Origin: DAHUYF01 sp035553515
GTDB taxonomy: Bacteria > Pseudomonadota > Alphaproteobacteria > ATCC43930 > CGMCC-115725
Assembly: GCA_035553515.1 (NCBI GenBank)
Contig: DATNDG010000011.1
Span: 52,505 to 116,504, forward strand
DNA: 64,000 bases
Direction of reading: 5' to 3'
Part shown: positions 54,190-61,600 of the stretch, one piece after another
How positions within the stretch are numbered: position 1 is the stretch's first letter
How the letters are laid out: the number at the start of each line of letters is the position of its first letter
Notes under the pieces: model-generated
Databases searched by the model: none
Told to the model about the DNA's origin: nothing
The model's input: the letters and a program-made list of their open reading frames with translations, nothing else
Translations under genes and position numbers: made by a program

Positions 54190-55449
54190 TCAGCGCGAAG
54201 CTGCCCAACCTTCCCGGGTGGATTTCAGACCGTCGCGCCGCGCCTTCTGGGCTGTCGGTCGCAAGGCCGCCGCAAACGTTTCCTCAAACTCAGCGGCTTT
54301 GGCCTCGACGTCGAACTGGCCCTCGGCGAAGACCCGCGCATTGCGCCCGAGGCGCTGCCGTTCGCCGGCATCGGCGGCGAGCCGCAGGACGCTGTCGTAG
54401 AATGCGGCATTTTCGCCGGGCTCCACGACGGCGCCCGCCTCGGCCAGTTTGATCGCCACCGCCGCGTCGTTGTCCGCCGCGATCGACGCCACGATCGGCC
54501 TGCCCGCTGCCAGATAGCTCAGGATCTTCGAGGGGACGCTGAAGCCCGCGGCCTCGCGGCCGATCATGGCGAGCAGGATGTCGCTCGCTCCCAGCACCTC
54601 GGAATAACATTCCATGGGCTGGAAAGGCAGGATCACGAGGTTCTCGAGCGCGGCTTGCCGCTTCTCCTGCTCGAGCCACTGGGCGCCCGCGCCCTCGGAG
54701 ACGACGACGACCCGGAGTCCGCGCTCGACGCCGGCGCGCGCCAATCCCAGCAGCAGCGCAGGGTCGTGTTTCAGCCCCAGCGTCCCGCTGTAGAGCGCGA
54801 CCAGTTCGTTGCCGAACCCGTGCCGCCGCGCCCAGGCATTGTCCTTCGCGACGGGGGCGATTTGCGAGAGCGGCGCCCAATTGGGCACCACGCGGACCTT
54901 GTCGGTATCGATGTCCCATTCACCGAGCGGCACGAGGAATTTCTCGGAGATCGCCACGATGGCTTCGCTTGATCTCAGCAGCGAGCTCTCAAGCCGCATG
55001 TAATGGCGCCCGATCAGCCGGCCGGGTGCGCCGAGCTTCTCGCTGAGAAAATGATAGGTGGCCCGAGAGATTAGGTCCTGGAGCCAGAAAACGAAGGCGA
55101 TGCCGCGCGCGGCGCAGGCTTGCCGCAGCTTCTTCTGAGCGTCGAGCGCCATGTTGCAGCCGGCCACGACGTCGGGGGCGAAGGCGACTGCCCGCTTCGC
55201 CATCAGCCGGCCGACCTTTTCCTCGAGCAGCCTGCGCTGCAGGAAGCGGCCCTTGTCGAAGGCTTGGCCGGTCTCGATCCCCTCGATATGGAAGTTCGGG
55301 GGATCGCCCGGGAGCACGGTGAGCTCGCCCTTGGGTGCCCGAAGATCGGCGAAGTAGAGATGCAGCACGCTATGCCCCCGCCGCGCGAGGCAGCGGCTGA
55401 GCTCTACCTGGAACGGATGACCGGCATAGTCGCAGATGACGATACGCAT
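54190..55449 (-). CDS. GT4-family glycosyltransferase (WbuB-like)
   Basis: The 419-residue protein starts MRIVICDYAGHPFQVELSRCLARRG, close to WbuB/WcaI-like transferases for O-antigen or colanic-type polysaccharides. Its C-terminal GT4 domain has VALYSGTLGLKHDPALLLGL and FSVPSKILSYLAAGRPIVAS. The start is taken at 55449, behind GAGGGG, where the alignment begins; an upstream start at 55482 would add 11 residues. It acts at the inner membrane on undecaprenyl-linked glycans. Confidence 0.88.
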   Translation of the reverse strand: MRIVICDYAGHPFQVELSRCLARRGHSVLHLYFADLRAPKGELTVLPGDPPNFHIEGIETGQAFDKGRFLQRRLLEEKVGRLMAKRAVAFAPDVVAGCNMALDAQKKLRQACAARGIAFVFWLQDLISRATYHFLSEKLGAPGRLIGRHYMRLESSLLRSSEAIVAISEKFLVPLGEWDIDTDKVRVVPNWAPLSQIAPVAKDNAWARRHGFGNELVALYSGTLGLKHDPALLLGLARAGVERGLRVVVVSEGAGAQWLEQEKRQAALENLVILPFQPMECYSEVLGASDILLAMIGREAAGFSVPSKILSYLAAGRPIVASIAADNDAAVAIKLAEAGAVVEPGENAAFYDSVLRLAADAGERQRLGRNARVFAEGQFDVEAKAAEFEETFAAALRPTAQKARRDGLKSTREGWAASR

Positions 55450-55513
55450 AGAACCCCTCGAACGGAATTGACGCGCGAGCAACGGGCGTCGCGCCTGCGG
55501 CGCGGCGGCGACG

Positions 55514-56500
55514 CTAGCGCGCGCCGGTCTTTGACGAGCTCTGTCCTTTCACCTGCTCGGCAACCCAGGGGTAGGTCTTGGCCAGGCCGCGCTTAAGCGG
55601 TTCTCTCGGTGCCCAGCCGAGCTTCTCGTTGATGAGCACGTTGTCCGAATTCCGGCCGCGCACGCCGAGCGGCCCCTTGATGTGCTCGACCGAGAGGCGC
55701 TTGCCGGCGATATCGATGATGATGCCGGCGAGGTCGTTGATGCTCACCATCTCGTCGGAGCCGATATTGACCGGCCCGGAAAAATCCGAGCGCATCAGAC
55801 GCAGCGTCCCCTCGACGCATTCATCGACGTAGAGGAAGGAGCGCGTCTGCTTGCCGTCGCCCCAAATCTGGATCGCGCCGCCATCCGGTGTCTCCGCCAC
55901 CTTGCGGCAAAGCGCCGCTGGCGCCTTCTCCCGGCCGCCCTGCCACGTGCCTTCGGGGCCGAAGATGTTGTGGTAGCGCGCTATGCGGACGTCGATGCCG
56001 TAATTGCGGTAGTAGGCGAGGTAAAGCCGCTCGCTGAACAGCTTCTCCCAGCCATATTCGCTGTCGGGGTTGGCGGGGTACGCGCTGCTTTCACGCGTCA
56101 CCGGCGCCTTGGGGTCGAGCTGATTGTGCTCGGGATAGATGCAGGCGGAGGAAGAATAGAAAATCCGCTTCTGGTTGCGCCGCCGGCAGGCCTCAAGAAC
56201 GTTCAGGTTGATCGTTGCCGAATTGTGCATGACGTTGGCGTCGTGCTCGCCGGTGAAGATATAGCCGGCGCCGCCCATGTCCGCGGCGAGCTGATAGATC
56301 TCGGTAAAGGGACGGTCGAGGGCGCTGCGCGCCTCCAGCGGGTCGCGCAGATCGGCAATGATGAAGTCGTCGGCCGCGGTCGTTGCGAATTCCGGATATT
56401 TGAGGTCCACGGCTCGCACCCAAAAGCCCTCGCTCTTGAGGCGCTTCACCAGATGCGAACCAATGAATCCACCACCACCAAGCACCAACGCCGATTTCAT
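55514..56500 (-). CDS. GDP-mannose 3,5-epimerase-like enzyme
   Basis: The 328-residue extended SDR has the NAD motif LGGGGFIGSHL, and the full set of residues known from plant GDP-mannose 3,5-epimerase: C120 in SSSACIYPE, Y149 and K153 in YGWEK, K192 in GGREKAPAALCRK, together with WGDGKQTRSFLYVDECVEG and GVRGRNSDN. The plant enzyme makes GDP-L-galactose (and GDP-gulose) for ascorbate and cell-wall synthesis. Here it would supply GDP-L-galactose or a related sugar to the adjacent glycosyltransferases. The start is ATG 56500 with AAGGAG upstream. Confidence 0.88.
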   Translation of the reverse strand: MKSALVLGGGGFIGSHLVKRLKSEGFWVRAVDLKYPEFATTAADDFIIADLRDPLEARSALDRPFTEIYQLAADMGGAGYIFTGEHDANVMHNSATINLNVLEACRRRNQKRIFYSSSACIYPEHNQLDPKAPVTRESSAYPANPDSEYGWEKLFSERLYLAYYRNYGIDVRIARYHNIFGPEGTWQGGREKAPAALCRKVAETPDGGAIQIWGDGKQTRSFLYVDECVEGTLRLMRSDFSGPVNIGSDEMVSINDLAGIIIDIAGKRLSVEHIKGPLGVRGRNSDNVLINEKLGWAPREPLKRGLAKTYPWVAEQVKGQSSSKTGAR

Positions 56501-56882
56501 CGATTTCTCCTTCGCCCGCTCGTCCTGCGCCGATGACCCGCCGAGGGCGACGGGCGCAGCCCGGCAATCACTCGTCGGCCTGCCCGGTCAGGCGCGCAGA
56601 TCAACGGTCGGTTTGGAGGCAAGGTTCCAAACGCCCCAGGCAATCGCGACGGGGGTTTGCCCTATTCTTCGGTTCGTCTCCGGCGCCAGGGCGGTGTCTG
56701 TCCGGGCACAGGCCTCGTCGCACCGTCGAAGCTGCGGAACCAATCCTTCCGTAGCCCCGTTCTCAGCGGACTCGTTCATGATGAGCCAACCATGCGCGCG
56801 CTGGTTGGGGCGGCGCACCGGCCTGTCGTGGCGCCCACATGGTGTTCGCCAGTCGGCCGCGCGCTTTCCGAGGAGGGCGATA
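56501..56882. other. divergent spacer between epimerase and gmhA
   Basis: About 380 bp without a convincing gene. It contains a perfect 7-bp inverted repeat GTTTGGA / TCCAAAC with an 8-nt spacer at 56611-56632 (possible operator or hairpin), and CGAGGAGG at 56870-56877 as the gmhA ribosome-binding site. It must hold the promoters of both divergent polysaccharide units; no clear hexamers seen. Confidence 0.5.
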
Positions 56883-57470
56883 ATGGATCCGGCGGCTCTT
56901 CCCGACTTCTATCGCTCGGAAATCGCCCAGCACGCGGCGACGGTCGAGGCGACGATAGCCGGGTGCCAGGCGGCGTTCTTGCGTCTGGTCGAGGCGACGG
57001 TCGAGGCCGTCGGCGCGGGCGGCAAGATTATCCTGTTCGGCAATGGCGGCAGCGCCGGCGATGCTCAGCACATCGCCACCGAGCTCACCGTCAGATACGT
57101 AAAGGATCGCGCGGCCATCGCTGCGGTCGCCTTGACCACGGACAGCTCCGCCCTGACCGCCATCGGCAACGATCTCGGTTTCGAGCAGCTCTTCGCCCGC
57201 CAGGTGCTGGCGCTGGGGCGCAAGCCCGATCTCGCCATCGGTATCAGCACGTCCGGGAACAGCAGAAACGTCATTCTCGGCCTTGAGGCGGCGCGCAAGA
57301 TAGGCATGGCGGCAGCCGCACTCGCGGGCAATGACGGTGGAGCCTTGCGCGGGCTCGCCGACCCACTCGTGATCGTTCCCTCGCGTGTAACCGCGCGCAT
57401 TCAGGAGATGCACATCCTGCTCGGCCACATGCTGTGTGGAGCGGTGGAGCGGCGGCTCGGACTGGCCTGA
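56883..57470 (+). CDS. gmhA: sedoheptulose 7-phosphate isomerase
   Basis: The 195-residue SIS-domain protein has FGNGGSAGDAQHIATELTVRY (family: GNGGSAADAQHxAAEL), DSSALTAIGNDLGF and ISTSGNSRNVI, matching GmhA in length and motifs. It converts sedoheptulose 7-phosphate to D-glycero-D-manno-heptose 7-phosphate, the first step of ADP-heptose synthesis. ATG 56883 is set by the CGAGGAGG site; the frame open from 56358 is non-coding upstream. Convergent with hldE, the next pathway step. Confidence 0.93.
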   Translation: MDPAALPDFYRSEIAQHAATVEATIAGCQAAFLRLVEATVEAVGAGGKIILFGNGGSAGDAQHIATELTVRYVKDRAAIAAVALTTDSSALTAIGNDLGFEQLFARQVLALGRKPDLAIGISTSGNSRNVILGLEAARKIGMAAAALAGNDGGALRGLADPLVIVPSRVTARIQEMHILLGHMLCGAVERRLGLA

Positions 57471-57506
57471 GCTCCTCCGCCGGCGGCTCGCTCCGACCGG
57501 GGCGCC

Positions 57507-58964
57507 TCACCCCGCAAGGCGCGCGATCGTCGCTGTGGTGCTGTGGCCTGGGACGATATCCGCGAGCACGACCTTGCCGCCATAGGACGAGACGAGATCG
57601 CCGCCGACCACGGCCTCGATGGTGTAGTCGGCGCCTTTCACCAGGACATCCGGCCTCAAGCTGCCGATCAGGCTGAGCGGCGTATCCTCATCGAACGGCA
57701 CGACGAGATCGACCGAGGTGAGCGAGGCGAGCACCGCGGAGCGCGCTGCCAGACTTTGTACCGGCCGCGTCGGTCCCTTGAGGCGCTTCACCGAGGCGTC
57801 GCTGTTCACGCCGACGATCAGCCGGTCGCAATGGGCTCGCGCCTCGGCCAGCAGCGAGAGGTGCCCGGGATGCAGCAGATCGAAGCAGCCATTCGTGAAG
57901 CCGATTTTAAGCTGTCCCCGCCGCCAGCGCGCCGTCTGTTCGGCGGCCAAGGCCGGCGAGAGCACTTTGCGCGCCGAGAGCGCATCGCGGTCGCGGACGG
58001 CTTGTGCGAGCTCGGCGGCATGGACCACCGCGGTTCCCGATTTCCCGACCACGATTCCTGCGGCCACGTTCGCCAGGTGGGCCGCGTCGAGCAGGTGTCC
58101 GCCAATGGCGAGTGCGGCGGCCATCGCGGCGACCACCGTGTCGCCGGCTCCCGAGACGTCATACACTTCGCGCGCTTGCGCGTGCAGCTTGTGGGTCTCT
58201 CCCGACGCCTCGACCAGCAGCATGCCGTGCTGACTGAGGGTCACGAGAACCGCTTCGAAGCCGTGCCTGGCGATGAGCGAGCGCGCGGCCCATTCCACTT
58301 CCGCGTCGCTGCTGACCGGCATTTTCGTCGCCTCGCCGAGTTCGCGGCGGTTTGGTTTGACCACGCTGGCGCCGCGATAGATCGCATAATCGCGCCCCTT
58401 CGGATCGACGATGACCTTATGACCGGCGGCTCGCGCGGCGGCAATGAGTTCACCGGCGAGGCCATCGGCGAGCACGCCCTTGCCGTAATCGGAGAGCACG
58501 GTCACCGAGGAACGGCGCAGGGCGCCATCGACCGCCGTGCGCACCTCTTTGCGCAAGTCGGGCGACAGCGCCACCGCCTGCTCGTTGTCGGCGCGCAGCA
58601 TCTGCTGCGTTTCGGCGATATAACGTCGTTTGACGGTGGTCACGCGCCGGGCACCGGCTGCCAGCTGCACCTCGGCGCCGGCGAGTTCGGAAAAGAGCCG
58701 CGCCAATTCACGCCCCGGTGCGTCGGCTCCCAGGGCCGAGACGAAGCACGCCTTCGCTCCCAGGGCATGAAGATTGGCGATCACGTTCCCCGCGCCGCCC
58801 AGCTTGCTCACTTCGCGTTCGATGCGCAGGACGGGAATCGGCGCTTCGGGCGAGATCCGCTCGACCGTACCGTAGACGAAATGATCGAGCATCGCGTCCC
58901 CGACGCACAGGACCCGCGCCTGCGGCAGCGCCTCGGTCAGGGCAATGAGTTCCGCCTCGGACAT
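57507..58964 (-). CDS. hldE: bifunctional heptose 7-phosphate kinase / heptose 1-phosphate adenylyltransferase
   Basis: The 485-residue protein has a PfkB-type kinase domain (KLGGAGNVIANLHALGA; anion hole DVSGAGDTVVAAMA) and a C-terminal nucleotidyltransferase domain with FTNGCFDLLHPGHLSLL (H-x-G-H). The order and length equal E. coli HldE. It phosphorylates C1 of heptose 7-phosphate and later adds AMP; the phosphatase GmhB and the epimerase HldD required by the pathway are not in this window. The start at 58964 removes an extra 16 residues open upstream. Confidence 0.95.
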   Translation of the reverse strand: MSEAELIALTEALPQARVLCVGDAMLDHFVYGTVERISPEAPIPVLRIEREVSKLGGAGNVIANLHALGAKACFVSALGADAPGRELARLFSELAGAEVQLAAGARRVTTVKRRYIAETQQMLRADNEQAVALSPDLRKEVRTAVDGALRRSSVTVLSDYGKGVLADGLAGELIAAARAAGHKVIVDPKGRDYAIYRGASVVKPNRRELGEATKMPVSSDAEVEWAARSLIARHGFEAVLVTLSQHGMLLVEASGETHKLHAQAREVYDVSGAGDTVVAAMAAALAIGGHLLDAAHLANVAAGIVVGKSGTAVVHAAELAQAVRDRDALSARKVLSPALAAEQTARWRRGQLKIGFTNGCFDLLHPGHLSLLAEARAHCDRLIVGVNSDASVKRLKGPTRPVQSLAARSAVLASLTSVDLVVPFDEDTPLSLIGSLRPDVLVKGADYTIEAVVGGDLVSSYGGKVVLADIVPGHSTTATIARLAG

Positions 58965-59196
58965 GCGCACCCTCGCTAGCCAGCAACCCCGGGGTGAACG
59001 TGAGGTCACCAAGCCGGGTTCCCGGCGCGAGGCGGCTACGCCGGCTCAAGGGAACCGAATTTCGCGCAGCACGTTGGCATGCGCGTCGTTTGCGAAACGG
59101 CATGGCGGGGGCTGAGCCGCGCTCGTAGAGCGCTGCGGCCAGGGCATGGCTGGCCGTTCCGTCCACCCGAGACAACGCACAGGCCGCGACCGAGCC

Positions 59197-60450
59197 ATGA
59201 AAAGTCACAGCATTCGCAACTTCGTCGTTGCCCAGTTTCCAGCGTGGACCCATCCGGCATTGCGCAGTGTCGAAATGATGGCATTGACGGCAACGGGCGG
59301 CGTCCTGCGGCATCTGCCGATGGAGCGGACGCCGAGGACCCCGCCGAGACGGGCCATCGACACGCTTCAGCGTTACGCCGAAGAGCGGCCCAGCAGGGCC
59401 ACTTACCAGGAGATTTACCCGCCGCATATCGACCACCGCAAACCGCCGGTGACCGCAGCCGGCTTGGGAGGCGAGGAAGGCATCCACCCTTCCTTCGTCG
59501 CCGAGCTTTCGCGAGCGATGCCGTCCGCCGGCGTCGGCGTCATCCGCGAGGGCAGGGTGCTGACCTCGATGGGCGCCATCATCACGCCGGAAAACTGGCT
59601 CGTCACCGACGTTTCTCATACCGGCGCCGGCGACAGCCCTTACTCGCACCCGCTCTTTTCGAAGCTCCGGCTCCCCGAGGCCACCCGTGTTAAAGGTCGG
59701 GTTGCGGTCATGACGATGTACCCGGGAAACCTCCCGGGACACCCCTATTACGCCCATTGGCTGCTCGACATGCTGCCGCGGCTGCATCTGCTGGAGAAGA
59801 GCGGGGAGCGTTGGGACAAGCTGGTGGTGCCGCAGGTCGTCGGCTATCAGCGCGAGAGCCTGCGGCTGCTGGGCATCGATCCCGAGAAGATCATCTCCGC
59901 CCCGGGTCTGCATCTTCAGCCGGACGAGCTGGTCGTCCCCACCCTGGTCGGGTTTCCCATCGGCAACTACCCGGCCTGGGCCTGCCACTGGCTCAAAGAG
60001 CGCTTCTTCCCGCTGATACCGCCCGGGGCCGCGGCGCGGCGGCGGCTCTATATCTCTCGCGGCAAGGCGGCGAGGCGTCGCCTGTTAAACGAGGACGAGC
60101 TCATGGCGGCGCTTTCTCCGCTGGGTTTCGAAAGGGTCTTTTTGGAGGAGCAGTCCTTCATCGACAATGTGCGCATGCTGCGCGATGCCGAGGCCGTCAT
60201 CTCACCGCATGGCGCGAACACGGCCATCTTCACCTTCTGCCGCAGCGGCACGCCGGTCATCGAGCTGTTCAGTCCGGCGTATGTCTCGGCGTGTCATTAT
60301 TCGGCCGCCTGCCAAAGCGATCTCAACTACGCCTATGTACTTGGAAAGGGGCGGGTCAGAGAGCGGGGATTCCGTTCCTCGGACGACATCACCGTAGATC
60401 CTGGGCACGTGACGGATCTGCTGAACGAAATGATGAAGGAGCTGGGATAA
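59197..60450 (+). CDS. GT61-family glycosyltransferase (DUF563)
   Basis: The 417-residue protein has the GT61 pattern: YYAHWLLDMLPRLHLLEKSG in the middle (W-x-x-D-x-LPR) and the C-terminal DAEAVISPHGANTAIFTFCR and GTPVIELF. Members transfer xylose, N-acetylglucosamine or other sugars; bacterial ones occur in capsule and EPS loci. No signal peptide. ATG 59197 is chosen as it begins family-like sequence; 59146 is an alternative. Followed by a methyltransferase gene on the same strand. Confidence 0.87.
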   Translation: MKSHSIRNFVVAQFPAWTHPALRSVEMMALTATGGVLRHLPMERTPRTPPRRAIDTLQRYAEERPSRATYQEIYPPHIDHRKPPVTAAGLGGEEGIHPSFVAELSRAMPSAGVGVIREGRVLTSMGAIITPENWLVTDVSHTGAGDSPYSHPLFSKLRLPEATRVKGRVAVMTMYPGNLPGHPYYAHWLLDMLPRLHLLEKSGERWDKLVVPQVVGYQRESLRLLGIDPEKIISAPGLHLQPDELVVPTLVGFPIGNYPAWACHWLKERFFPLIPPGAAARRRLYISRGKAARRRLLNEDELMAALSPLGFERVFLEEQSFIDNVRMLRDAEAVISPHGANTAIFTFCRSGTPVIELFSPAYVSACHYSAACQSDLNYAYVLGKGRVRERGFRSSDDITVDPGHVTDLLNEMMKELG

Positions 60451-60582
60451 CGATTGCGGGCAGGGCAGGCGGCTCCCTCTCGATTGCGTCGCCGTAGCTG
60501 TGCCCGGGCGGGGCAGAAGGGCTCGCGCCGAGCCTGAAGGAGGATCGGCGCTGAAACGATCGGTCGCGGCGAGGAGGAGACG

Positions 60583-61260
60583 ATGACTCCGACGAGCATC
60601 GACAGCGAGTTCGGGTACGACACCGCGGGTCACGATCCCTACCATTATCGGTTTCTGCCCGCGCTCCGTTCCCTGATGCGCGAACTCGCGGCGCAGAAGG
60701 AAATAGAGATCTTTGAAATCGGCTGCGGCAACGGCTCGATCGCGAACGAGCTGGCGCAGGACGGCTACAAGATCATCGGAATCGACACGTCGGAGCAGGC
60801 GGTTGCCACGGGGAGCGCGGCCTATCCGCAGCTGAAGCTGCACGTGGGCTCGGTCTATAGCGATCTGCGGGCCGAGTACGGCACCTTTCCTGTCGTCATG
60901 AGCCTCGAGGTGATCGAGCACCTCGTCGATCCCTTCCTGTTCTGTTGCCGGGTATACGATCTCCTCGAGCCGGGCGGCGTGGCGGTGGTCTCCACCCCCT
61001 ACCACGGTTATCTCAAGAATCTGATGCTCAGCGTCTTCGATCATTGGGACGTCCATCTCCACACGCTGAAGCAGCCGGGATGGCACATCAAATTCTTCTC
61101 CATCAAGACGCTGACCCAGATCCTTGAAGAGGCGGGACTCAAGGTGGAGCGGTTGATCCGGTTCGGGCGTCCCATTCCCTGGATAGCGACCGGTATGATC
61201 GCGGTGGCCCGCAAGCCGCTCGATCCTGCGCCCGAGGGCGCCACCGCGGCGCGCCGTTAG
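60583..61260 (+). CDS. class I SAM-dependent methyltransferase
   Basis: The 225-residue protein has motif I FEIGCGNGSIANELAQDGY, then IIGIDTSEQAV, motif II-like VVMSLEVIEHLVDPF and the VVSTPYHGYLKNLML segment, as in UbiG-related Methyltransf_23 proteins of polysaccharide loci. It could O-methylate a sugar of the surface glycan. GAGGAGGAGA upstream is a strong ribosome-binding site. Confidence 0.87.
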   Translation: MTPTSIDSEFGYDTAGHDPYHYRFLPALRSLMRELAAQKEIEIFEIGCGNGSIANELAQDGYKIIGIDTSEQAVATGSAAYPQLKLHVGSVYSDLRAEYGTFPVVMSLEVIEHLVDPFLFCCRVYDLLEPGGVAVVSTPYHGYLKNLMLSVFDHWDVHLHTLKQPGWHIKFFSIKTLTQILEEAGLKVERLIRFGRPIPWIATGMIAVARKPLDPAPEGATAARR

Positions 61261-61600
61261 CGGCCCGCGGACCGCGGAATGCCTCGCCGGCCCGGTTGCG
61301 CCGGCATTCCGGCGCAAGGAAACATCCTGCTGTAAGTCCCTGGATTCCGTGGCTGGCGGAGGCCCAGCCCCAAGATGGTCACAGCGCGCTGGTTGGAATC
61401 GGCGCTTTTGTTTCGCGCCCGTGTTGCAATGGTTACCGCGAATTAACCGCGGCCATAGCAACTTGGGGTTCGGCGCCACTGTCGAAGGAGCATTGCGAGT
61501 CGATATTCAAAAGGCGCGAACGCGACCGACAAGCACGTTCGTGGACGGCTCTTGCCTCGATAGCAGTCGAATTTTTTCCGGTAAAAAGGACCTTATCCCT
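61261..61600. other. spacer between methyltransferase and large repeat protein
   Basis: This 340-bp region holds no convincing gene. Its left part forms a terminator-like hairpin (61275-61311). Its right part is noticeably AT-richer (near 61440-61600) than the neighbouring coding DNA, fitting a promoter region for the large gene; AAAAAGGA at 61583-61590 is its ribosome-binding site. No clear promoter hexamers can be fixed. Confidence 0.5.
61275..61316 (+). terminator. hairpin after methyltransferase gene
   Basis: CGGAATGCC (61275-61283) pairs with GGCATTCCG (61303-61311) around 19 nt. An alternative tight stem, TGCGCCGG-CATT-CCGGCGCA, occupies 61297-61316. Both start within 40 bp of the stop; no T-run follows. 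Confidence 0.45.

Noticed and set aside
57543..58979. 478-codon plus-strand frame opposite hldE
   Set aside because: hldE is unambiguous on the other strand; this is its shadow.
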